In this document: positions 56,959 through 64,000 of the stretch, in pieces | Position numbering within the stretch: position 1 is the first letter of the stretch | Layout of the letters: the number at the start of each line of letters is the position of its first letter | Assembly: GCF_000427885.1 (NCBI RefSeq) | Contig: NZ_ATYW01000021.1 | Location: 102,919-166,918 of the forward strand | Origin: Glycomyces tenuis DSM 44171 | GTDB lineage: Bacteria; Actinomycetota; Actinomycetes; Mycobacteriales; Micromonosporaceae | Direction of reading: 5' to 3' | DNA length: 64,000 nt | The notes under the pieces: model-generated | What the model saw: only the letters and a program-made list of their open reading frames with translations | What the model was told of the DNA's origin: nothing | The model's database searches: none | Position numbers and translations under genes: made by a program

Positions 56959-58875
56959 ATGTCCGCGAGCTCCTCTGCCCCTGTCCGGAACCGGCCCTCG
57001 CCCGGGGCGCACCGCCGCGTCGAGCCCGCCATGGGACGGCCAGTGGCCCGGGTCTTCGTGCGCACCGCCGGTCTGACCGCGATCGTCGCCTGGGCCGCGC
57101 TGCTCGTGTGGGCCTCCTTCGGCACCGGCGCCAGCACCGGCTCCTCCGGCGTCTACATGATCCTCGGCACCGTCGCCTCGGTCCTGTTCGCGGCGTTCCT
57201 CTTCATCACCGCCGCCACCCGCTCCGGCCTGCGCCTCATCATCGTCGCCCTGGTCGTGGCCGGGTGCGCCGCCGCCGCGGGCTGGGCGGTGTACTCGTCC
57301 ATGCCCGATGCCGGACCGGACGCGTTCATCACCCACCGCTCGGGCGTCGCCGCCCTCGCCTACGGCTTCGGCGTCCTCGGCGGCGGCCTGCTCGCGCTCT
57401 CGGAGTTCATCGTCGAGGGCTACGCCGGCGGGCGCGTCGCCGTCCCCAAGACGCTGCGCCGCAAGATCGCCGTGCTCGCCGCCGCGATCGTCGTCCTCTC
57501 CGCCGCCGCGCTGGCCCCGGCGATGCAGCTGTGGACCGACCTGGCGAACCAGGACACCCGGGTCGGGGACGCGTCCGAGGCCAGCGCCAAGCCCGCCTTC
57601 GACGGCATGACCGAGCTGGCCGGCGTCGAGCAGTTCATCCAGACCCCGTACGGGATGCTCCGCGTCGACCACCCGGCCGAGCCCACGCCGCAGGCCGTCA
57701 CCCTGCTCGACCCGGACACCGGCACGGCCGCGTGGTACCACCGCCGCTGGAACTGGCTCGCCGCGCAGGAGCCGGTGCTCTCCCACGCCCAGGATCTGGT
57801 CGGCCTCTCCGGTCCGCGCGCCGACAACCGCGACGACTACCAGACGCGCGTGCTGGACGCCCGCACCGGCGAGGAGGTCGCCACGGCCGAATTCGACGGC
57901 ACGCCCGGCGTGCTGCTGGCCCTGGCCGACGACCGGCTCGTCTACACCGGCGTGCACTCCTCGACGTTCACCGCCTACGACTTCACCGGGGAGCGGCTGT
58001 GGTCGACCCGCCTGCCCGAGGGCTGCGAGGGCACCGCCGCCCAGATCACCGCCGACCGGCTGGTGATGCTCACCGACTGCGTGCCCGCGCCGAACCGGTT
58101 GCGGGCCCAGGACCACATGCTCGCGTTCGCCCTCGCCGACGGCGAGGCGGTCTGGGAGCTCCCCATCGACGAGGCCGCCGAGGTCGTGCCCGAGAGCTTC
58201 CTGGTCACCGAGGGCGCGGTGGTCATCGACAGCCGCATTGAGCAGCGCGTCTCCGACGGGCCGTTCTCCGCCAGGCGCTTCGACCACAACCTGATGGCGG
58301 TCGACGCCGACGACGGGACGGTGCTGTGGAGCAGCGAGGGCCAGCAGTTCGGCGCCACCCACACCTCGGCGTGCGGCGGGACGCTGCACCTGTCGTACCC
58401 GACCGCGCTGGCCGAGGCCACCGGCGGGAACGGCGAGGGCTCGCCGCCGAAGGCGAGCGTGGGCCAGGCCGAGCGGCGCACCGTGCAGCTGGTCGAGTGC
58501 TACTCGGGCGGGAACGACGGGGAGGGCGCCTGGCTCGGCGTCATGGCCTACGACCTGGAGAGCGGCGAGCGGCTCCACCGCCAGGCCGTGCACCTGGGCT
58601 TCACTCCGCTGGACCCGGAGGTCGCGCGCGGCTGGGCGACGGTGCTGCCCGACAACCGGGCGCTGCTCGCCACCGACCTGTCCCTGGACCCGACGGCCCC
58701 GGACTGCCGGCTCTACCAGATCGACGGCGGCGACCCCGTCGAGCTCGAGGCGGCCGAGCAGGGCCTGCCGGAGGCGTGGTGCCGCGACGCGCAGCTGACG
58801 ACCGTGGCGGGCGGCGTGGCGATCAGCTACGTCAACGGCGAGGACGGGACCAGGGCCGTCGCCCTCATCTCGTAG
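56959..58875 (+). CDS. Membrane protein with PQQ-like beta-propeller
   Basis: A 638-aa protein. Four membrane helices fall in the first ~195 residues (GLTAIVAWAALLVWASFG; VYMILGTVASVLFAAFLF; LIIVALVVAGCAAAAGW; IAVLAAAIVVLSAAALAPA). The remaining ~430 residues, outside, contain PQQ/WD-like repeats (AVTLLDPDTGTAAWYH, LDARTGEEVATAEF, VDADDGTVLWSSEG, YDLESGERLHRQ). No enzymatic residues are visible; a sensor or assembly role is possible. Monocistronic, starting 71 bp after thpR. Confidence 0.75.
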   Translation: MSASSSAPVRNRPSPGAHRRVEPAMGRPVARVFVRTAGLTAIVAWAALLVWASFGTGASTGSSGVYMILGTVASVLFAAFLFITAATRSGLRLIIVALVVAGCAAAAGWAVYSSMPDAGPDAFITHRSGVAALAYGFGVLGGGLLALSEFIVEGYAGGRVAVPKTLRRKIAVLAAAIVVLSAAALAPAMQLWTDLANQDTRVGDASEASAKPAFDGMTELAGVEQFIQTPYGMLRVDHPAEPTPQAVTLLDPDTGTAAWYHRRWNWLAAQEPVLSHAQDLVGLSGPRADNRDDYQTRVLDARTGEEVATAEFDGTPGVLLALADDRLVYTGVHSSTFTAYDFTGERLWSTRLPEGCEGTAAQITADRLVMLTDCVPAPNRLRAQDHMLAFALADGEAVWELPIDEAAEVVPESFLVTEGAVVIDSRIEQRVSDGPFSARRFDHNLMAVDADDGTVLWSSEGQQFGATHTSACGGTLHLSYPTALAEATGGNGEGSPPKASVGQAERRTVQLVECYSGGNDGEGAWLGVMAYDLESGERLHRQAVHLGFTPLDPEVARGWATVLPDNRALLATDLSLDPTAPDCRLYQIDGGDPVELEAAEQGLPEAWCRDAQLTTVAGGVAISYVNGEDGTRAVALIS

Positions 58876-58974
58876 CGCCCGCGTGGCGCCCGACACCGAA
58901 ATGATCAAACGATGTGATCAATGACCCCCAATCCGCGCACAAGCCGTGCGCGAAACTGCTGTAAGGTTCTTCGC

Positions 58975-60834
58975 ATGTGTGGAATCGTGGGATACGTAGG
59001 ACAGCGCACGGCCGTCGACGTCGTGCTCGACGGGCTGCGGCGGCTCGAATACCGCGGCTATGACTCGGCCGGTGTCGCGCTCGTCGCCGACGGCGCGCTC
59101 GGTCTGGCCAAGAAGGCCGGCAAACTCGCCAATCTCGAATCGGCCCTCGGCGAGGCCGCCCTGCCGGACTCGACCTGCGGCATCGGGCACACCCGCTGGG
59201 CGACCCACGGCGTGCCCTCCGACCGCAACGCCCACCCGCACCTGTCCGCCGACGGGCGCGTCGCGCTCATCCACAACGGCATCATCGAGAACTTCGGGCA
59301 GCTGCGCGGCGAGCTCGAAGCCGAGGGCGTCCAGTTCGCCTCCGAGACCGACACCGAGGTCGCCGCGCAGCTCCTCGGCCGCGAGTACGCGCTCGACGGC
59401 GACCTGACCGGGGCCATGACCCGCGTGTGCGCCCGCCTCGAAGGCGCCTTCACGCTCCTGGCCGTCGCCTCCGACGACCCCGACACCGTCGTCGGCGCCC
59501 GCCGCAACTCCCCGCTCGTCGTCGGCGTCGGCACCGGCGACAGCGCGGGCGAGTACTTCCTGGCCTCGGACGTGGCCGCGTTCATCGCCTACACGACCGA
59601 GGCGATCGAGCTCGGCCAGGACCAGATCGTCACGATCGGCCGCGAAGGGCTCGCCATCCGCGACTTCGAGGGCAAGCCGTCCGAGGGCAGGCCCTACTCG
59701 GTCGACTGGGACATCACCGCCGCCGAGAAGGGCGGCTACGCCACGTTCATGCGCAAGGAGATCAACGAGCAGCCCGCCGCCGTCGCCGACACCCTCCGCG
59801 GGCGCATCGACGAGGCCGGGCAGATCGTCCTCGACGAGGTCCGCATGTCCGACCAGGACTTCCGCGACATCGACAAGGTCTTCATCATCGCCTGCGGCAC
59901 CTCCTACCACGCCGGGCTCGTCACCAAGTACGCCATCGAGCACTGGACGCGCATCCCCTGCGAGGTCGAGCTGTCCTCGGAGTTCCGCTACCGGGACCCG
60001 GTCCTGGACCGCTCCACGCTCGTCGTCGCGATCTCCCAGTCCGGCGAGACCATGGACACGCTCATGGCCCTGCGCCACGCCAAGGACCAGAAGGCTCGCG
60101 TCCTGTCCATCTCCAACACCGTCGGCTCCACCATCCCGCGCGAGTCCGACGCGGTCCTGTACACGCGCGCGGGGATCGAGGTCGCCGTCGCCTCCACCAA
60201 GGCCTTCCTCACGCAGCTCGCCGCCTGCTACCTGGTGGGCCTCCACCTCGCCCAGACCAGGGGCATCATGTACGCCGACGAGGTGAAGGCCGTCCTCGAC
60301 GAGCTCGTCGCCACGCCCGACAAGATCGCCTCGCTGCTGGAGGACATGGAGCCGGTGCGCGCGATCGCGCGCGATTCGGCCGCGTTCGGGCGGGTCCTGT
60401 TCATCGGCCGCCACGTCGGCTACCCCGTGGCCCTCGAAGGCGCCTTGAAACTCAAGGAGCTCGCCTACATCCACGCCGAGGGCTTCGCCGCAGGGGAGCT
60501 CAAGCACGGCCCGATCTCCCTGATCGAGGACGGCACGCCCGTCATCGCGATCGTGCCGAGCCCGCGGGGCCGGTCCCTGCTGCACGACAAGATCGTCTCC
60601 AACATCCAGGAGGTCAAGGCCCGCGGCGCGAAGGTCATCGCCGTGTGCGAGGCCGGAGACGACATCGCCGGCGTCCACGCCGACCACGTCATCGCGACCC
60701 CGGCCGCGCCGACGCTGCTGGCGCCGCTGCTGACCGCCGTCCCGCTTCAGGAGTTCGCCGCCGAACTGGCCACGGCCCTCGGCCGCGACATCGACCAGCC
60801 TCGGAACCTGGCCAAGTCGGTCACCGTGGAATAA
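58975..60834 (+). CDS. glmS: Glucosamine-fructose-6-phosphate aminotransferase (GlmS)
   Basis: A 619-aa enzyme. MCGIVGYVG gives the catalytic N-terminal Cys of the glutaminase domain (with HTRWATHG and HNGIIENF); two SIS isomerase domains follow (ACGTSYHAG, ISQSGETMDTL, LKLKELAYIHAEG). It makes glucosamine-6-phosphate for peptidoglycan. ATG 58975 is the only start that exposes Cys1. TAAGGT (58962-58967) ends 7 bases before it, so the mRNA may be leaderless. Two TGATCA palindromes (58902, 58915) lie upstream. No glmS ribozyme is present. Confidence 0.97.
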   Translation: MCGIVGYVGQRTAVDVVLDGLRRLEYRGYDSAGVALVADGALGLAKKAGKLANLESALGEAALPDSTCGIGHTRWATHGVPSDRNAHPHLSADGRVALIHNGIIENFGQLRGELEAEGVQFASETDTEVAAQLLGREYALDGDLTGAMTRVCARLEGAFTLLAVASDDPDTVVGARRNSPLVVGVGTGDSAGEYFLASDVAAFIAYTTEAIELGQDQIVTIGREGLAIRDFEGKPSEGRPYSVDWDITAAEKGGYATFMRKEINEQPAAVADTLRGRIDEAGQIVLDEVRMSDQDFRDIDKVFIIACGTSYHAGLVTKYAIEHWTRIPCEVELSSEFRYRDPVLDRSTLVVAISQSGETMDTLMALRHAKDQKARVLSISNTVGSTIPRESDAVLYTRAGIEVAVASTKAFLTQLAACYLVGLHLAQTRGIMYADEVKAVLDELVATPDKIASLLEDMEPVRAIARDSAAFGRVLFIGRHVGYPVALEGALKLKELAYIHAEGFAAGELKHGPISLIEDGTPVIAIVPSPRGRSLLHDKIVSNIQEVKARGAKVIAVCEAGDDIAGVHADHVIATPAAPTLLAPLLTAVPLQEFAAELATALGRDIDQPRNLAKSVTVE

Positions 60835-60880
60835 GCGCGGCAAGCACTGTGGAATAGTTCCCCCTACGCCCGTCAAGCGG

Positions 60881-60917
60881 CGCGAGGCGCCCCGCCGCAC
60901 CGGTGGGGCGCCTCGCG
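60881..60917. terminator. glmS terminator hairpin
   Basis: CGCGAGGCGCCCC (60881-60893) pairs exactly with 60905-60917 around an 11-base loop, 46 bp past the glmS stop. A second copy of the end of glmS (ACTGTGGAATAG, 60846-60857) lies between. Confidence 0.8.
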
Positions 60918-61020
60918 GCTGTCCGCGCCCGAACCGCCGCCTTCCATGCCCAAAGGCGGCGAACCGCGCATCGGGCGCGCAAGGCCCGTGGACGTGGATA
61001 CACATCGATACACTCGATCC

Positions 61021-62613
61021 GTGAGAAAACGTACCCTGATCACCGGCGCGCTCGCCGTCACCGCCGCGACCGCCCTGGGCGTCGCGGGAACCGTTGTGGC
61101 GCAAGCGCAGGAAACCGGCGACGAAGCGCTCGCCGACGCCATCGACGCCATCCTCGCCGACCCCCGGCTCACCGACTCCCAGGCCGGCGTCGTCGTCGCG
61201 GACGCGAACACCGGCGACATCCTCTACGACCACGGCGGCGACCAGCGCGCCGTCCCCGCCTCCAACACCAAGCTCGCCACCTCCGCCGCGGCCCTGGAGC
61301 TCCTCGGCGAGGACTACACGTTCACCACTGAGGCCGTCGGCGCCGCCTCGCCCGAGGGCGGCGTCATTGACGGCGACCTTTACCTGCGCGGCACCGGCGA
61401 CCCGACCATGCTCGCCGAGGACTACGACGCGCTCGCCGCCGAGCTCGCCGACGCGGGCGTGACCAGCGTCGACGGCGACCTGGTCGCCGACGACACCGCC
61501 TTCGACGACACGCGGCTCGGCACCGAGTGGGGCTGGAGCGACCTCCAGTACCTGTACGCCGCCGAAGTGTCGGCGCTGACCGTGGCCGCCAATGAGGACT
61601 ACAACGCCGGTGCGGTCCGCGTCGACGTCGAACCCGGTGCGGCCGAAGGCGAGGCGGCCGAGATCACCATGACCCCCGCCAACGGCTACGTCACGATCGT
61701 CAACGAGGCCACCACCGTCGCCGCGGGCGGCGAGACCTCGGTCTCGATCGACCGGGACTTCCACAGCAACGAGATCCGCGTCTCGGGCACCATCGCCGCC
61801 GACAGCGCCGGCACCTACGGCACCCGCGCCGTGATCGACCCGGCCGGGCTGGCCGCGTCGGTGTTCGCCGACGCGTTGGCCGACCACGGCATCACCGTCA
61901 CCGGCGAGGTCCGCCTCGGCGAGGCCGCGCCCGAGGACGGCGAGGTCCTGGCCGGGCACCACTCGATGCCGCTGTCCGAGCTCGTGGTCCACTTCCTGAA
62001 GCAGTCGAACAACTCCCACGCGGAGGCCCTGTTCAAGGCGCTCGGCTACGAGGCGACCGGCGAGGGCACCTTCGCCAGCGGCAAGGCCGCGGTCTACGAG
62101 GGCATCGAGAAGTACGGGGTCGACACCGGGCCGATCCGCCAGGTGGACGGCTCGGGGATGTCGCGGCACAACCTCATCACTCCGGCGATGGTCACCGATC
62201 TGCTGGTGGGCGCCAAGGACGCTCCGTGGTTCGACACGTGGTACGAGGCGCTGCCGATCGCGTGCGAGTCGGATCCGCTGGTGGGCGGGACGCTCGCGGG
62301 CCGGATGTGCGACACACCCGCCGCGGGCAACGTGCACGGCAAGACCGGGTCGATGACGAGCGTCTCGGCCCTGTCGGGGTACGTGACCGACGCCGACGGC
62401 CGCGAGCTCGTGTTCAGCGTGCTGATCAACGACTACCTGTACTCGACGGTCAAGGACCTCGAAGACCGGATCGCGGCGACCGTCGCGGGCCACAGCGAGG
62501 CCGCGACCGAAGCCGAGATCACCACCTTCAGCGAGGCCGACGAGATCGAGATGCCCGAAGAGGACGCGAACGCGCACCTCGAGTGCACCTGGGTCGAACC
62601 GGCCGTCTGCTAG
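61021..62613 (+). CDS. dacB: D-alanyl-D-alanine carboxypeptidase/endopeptidase (S13, PBP4-type)
   Basis: A 530-aa exported enzyme with signal peptide (VRKRTLITGALAVTAA... cleavage near AQAQ). Active-site motifs are SNTK (SxxK, in AVPASNTKLATSAA), SNN (SxN, in KQSNNSHAEAL) and HGKTGS (KTG). The large insert between SxxK and SxN is typical of class C PBP4/DacB. It trims or cuts peptidoglycan crosslinks. GTG 61021 has no ribosome site, but TACACT (61009-61014) ends six bases before it, so a leaderless message is likely. Confidence 0.92.
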   Translation: MRKRTLITGALAVTAATALGVAGTVVAQAQETGDEALADAIDAILADPRLTDSQAGVVVADANTGDILYDHGGDQRAVPASNTKLATSAAALELLGEDYTFTTEAVGAASPEGGVIDGDLYLRGTGDPTMLAEDYDALAAELADAGVTSVDGDLVADDTAFDDTRLGTEWGWSDLQYLYAAEVSALTVAANEDYNAGAVRVDVEPGAAEGEAAEITMTPANGYVTIVNEATTVAAGGETSVSIDRDFHSNEIRVSGTIAADSAGTYGTRAVIDPAGLAASVFADALADHGITVTGEVRLGEAAPEDGEVLAGHHSMPLSELVVHFLKQSNNSHAEALFKALGYEATGEGTFASGKAAVYEGIEKYGVDTGPIRQVDGSGMSRHNLITPAMVTDLLVGAKDAPWFDTWYEALPIACESDPLVGGTLAGRMCDTPAAGNVHGKTGSMTSVSALSGYVTDADGRELVFSVLINDYLYSTVKDLEDRIAATVAGHSEAATEAEITTFSEADEIEMPEEDANAHLECTWVEPAVC

Positions 62614-62631
62614 CCGTTCCGGACACCGGCC

Positions 62632-62663
62632 CGGGCCCCGGCCGCTCTCGCGGCCGGGGCCCG
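62632..62663. terminator. Hairpin terminator of the carboxypeptidase gene
   Basis: Perfect 14-bp stem (arms 62632-62645 and 62650-62663, loop TCTC), 18 bp past the stop of the carboxypeptidase gene. Confidence 0.8.
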
Positions 62664-62740
62664 CGGTCATCCCCCGGATTCGTGACCGCCGAGTCGGCGG
62701 TGACCGCACGGGTGCGGCGCCGACATCGACGATGGCGCCG

Positions 62741-63493
62741 TCAGAGCGCTGTGGCGACGGTGATGATCGAGCCTGAGGCTTCGGGGTCGAACGCGGTCTT
62801 GTCGAAGGCGCCGTAGCGTTGCTGGACGGCGAAACCGGCGGCGTCGAGGTGCCGGTCGAGGTGGTCGGGGCCGATGAAGCGCAGGCCGCAGGAGGCCTTG
62901 AGCGGTCGGTCCCAGTAGGAGGCGCTGAAGTACGTCTCGAGCGTGACCACGCCGTGCTCGTCCGGTTCGCTCGCCTTCTGGTGCACGCGCATGGGTTCAC
63001 CGAGCGGGTCGACGAATTCGAAGGGATGGCCGGAGTTCCAGGTGCGCCATGCCGTCGCAGCCGGATTGCGGGTGTCGAAGACGAACCGGCCCCCGTCGGT
63101 GAGGGCTCGGCGGACGGCGGTGAGCGATTCGCGGGTGACGCGGTCATCGAGGAGGCATTGGAAGGCGTTGCCGCTCATGATCGCCAGGTCGAACTCGCCG
63201 TTCCAGGGGGCCTCGGCGGCAGCGGCGAGGAGCCATTCGGCCGCGTGGGAGGCGCGCGCTTGGTCGAGCATGGCGGGGTCGGGATCGAGGCCGCACAACC
63301 GGCCGTCGTGGCCTTCACCGCGGGCGCGACGCAGGATGGTGCCGGTACCGCACCCGATGTCGAGCACGGTTGCGGCGCTCATGACATGTTCGAGATAGAA
63401 GCCTTCACTGGGACCCCAGTGGTTGAGGTGGTCGTAGAGCAAGGCGTCGAGGGTCTCGCCATCGAGCGATGGCGGATCGTAAGCGATCGTCAC
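62741..63493 (-). CDS. Class I SAM-dependent methyltransferase
   Basis: A 250-aa protein. Motif I is VLDIGCGTGTILRRA (SAM binding), motif II acid in LCGLDPDPAML, then FDLAIMSGNAFQ and LTDGGRFVFDTRNP. C-terminal strands resemble small-molecule methyltransferases. GTG 63493 is chosen because protein-like sequence starts there; no ribosome site is seen. Substrate unknown. It lies next to an IS3-family element end. Confidence 0.85.
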   Translation of the reverse strand: MTIAYDPPSLDGETLDALLYDHLNHWGPSEGFYLEHVMSAATVLDIGCGTGTILRRARGEGHDGRLCGLDPDPAMLDQARASHAAEWLLAAAAEAPWNGEFDLAIMSGNAFQCLLDDRVTRESLTAVRRALTDGGRFVFDTRNPAATAWRTWNSGHPFEFVDPLGEPMRVHQKASEPDEHGVVTLETYFSASYWDRPLKASCGLRFIGPDHLDRHLDAAGFAVQQRYGAFDKTAFDPEASGSIITVATAL

Positions 63494-63752
63494 CGCATCA
63501 GTGTGCTCGGCACGGTTTGGGCCCGCAATGACATTTGCGGTACAGCGGTTCAGGGAAGTGCCCAATGGTGGGTCTGCACGCGGGGAGCCACCGATGGTCG
63601 ACCGCTCGAGGTGCAATTGGGGCGTCATCGAGACCGGCTCTCGATTCCCATGGATGGGTGGGTCCGTCGGCTTCCGATCTGTTTTTTGATTGCGCTTCGG
63701 GCGGGCAGCGACAACGAGGGAGGGGGCTTACCCCTTTGGTGTTGACACCGTC

Positions 63753-64000
63753 CTATGCGGCGATGGCGAGGCTAGCTTGCCGTTGTTCGTAGTCGATCGG
63801 TGAGATCTGGCCCAGAGACGAGTGTCTCCGGGTCGTGTTGTAATCGGTGATCCAGGACTCGACCTGGAAGCGAGCCTCCAATGCGTTCGCGAAGGTCCGG
63901 CGTCCTTGCAGGACTTCTCGTTTGAGCGTGGCGTTGAACGATTCGGCGAGGGCGTTGTCAGCCGAGGATCCGACCCGGGCCCGCGATTGCATGACGCCAA
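63753..64000 (-). mobile_element. IS3-family transposase OrfB, C-terminal part, runs off the window
   Basis: The last ~80 residues of an IS3-family transposase catalytic protein, cut by the window edge at 64000. RVGSSADNALAESFNATLKR holds the third acidic residue (Glu) of the DDE site, and YNTTRRHSSLGQISPIDY is the family's C-terminal signature. The stop is at 63753, so the element's end should fall near 63730-63752; the terminal inverted repeat cannot be confirmed without the other end. Confidence 0.88.

Noticed and set aside
58876..58974. glmS ribozyme
   Set aside because: Less than 100 bp upstream, no pseudoknot-like structure, and the ribozyme is a Firmicutes-type element; the start also appears leaderless.
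58918..63147. 1409-codon minus-strand frame over glmS and the carboxypeptidase gene
   Set aside because: Shadow of two well-identified plus-strand genes; composition (Gly/Val/Arg/Asp) is that of antisense in high-GC DNA.

Overview
The window is a high-GC (roughly 70 %) actinobacterial chromosome segment. Evidence for Actinomycetota: sepH flanked by DUF3027 and DUF2530 genes, EspC- and WXG100-type (type VII secretion) substrates, an AfsR-like SARP regulator, a FadE5-like acyl-CoA dehydrogenase, futalosine-pathway menaquinone genes, frequent GTG starts and long GC hairpins without T-runs as terminators. A Glycomyces/Stackebrandtia-like organism would fit, but that placement is inference only.

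Layout. 1-6 kb: MarR regulator, DUF4253 protein, lipoprotein, and a divergent TetR / DrrAB-type ABC exporter pair with a clear two-site operator. 6-11 kb: minus-strand sugar ABC transporter (binding protein, two permeases) followed by a beta-propeller lipoprotein. 11.8-19 kb: tRNA-Gly(CCC), secreted trypsin, Tat-exported erythromycin-esterase-like protein, GNAT, membrane PP2C phosphatase, small basic protein, acyl-CoA dehydrogenase.

19-40 kb is the accessory heart of the window. A divergent cluster (19.3-23.7 kb) encodes probable type VII substrates, two of which share an unusual C-terminal tail. Two parallel toxin cassettes follow, at 23.8-28.6 kb and 37.2-39.5 kb, each in the order YbaB-like protein, EspC-like protein with a YEESD motif, WXG-type carrier, toxin, immunity. 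Toxin 1 is a cytidine-deaminase-fold protein followed by an array of probable immunity genes, one of them decayed. Toxin 2 is EndoU-like with a MafI-like immunity protein. Between them lie a membrane/TPR protein operon with a tandem YbaB-like protein and an AfsR-like STAND regulator. No ESX core genes (EccB/C/D/E, MycP) are present, so the export machine must be encoded elsewhere.

40-64 kb: CPBP protease, Pro-rich membrane protein, an 1879-aa lipoprotein amylopullulanase with a LacI-type operator and promoter (a partner for the sugar transporter), an orphan Cys-rich YidD, LarE, a cold-shock protein, mqnD-mqnB, DUF3027/DUF2530/sepH, an MFS exporter, thpR, a PQQ-propeller membrane protein, glmS, a D-Ala-D-Ala carboxypeptidase, a methyltransferase, and the end of an IS3-family transposase running off the window.

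The most interesting signals are the repeated split-toxin cassette with a YbaB partner, the shared C-terminal tail of the 19-23 kb cluster, and four genes whose last codons recur just past their stop codons.
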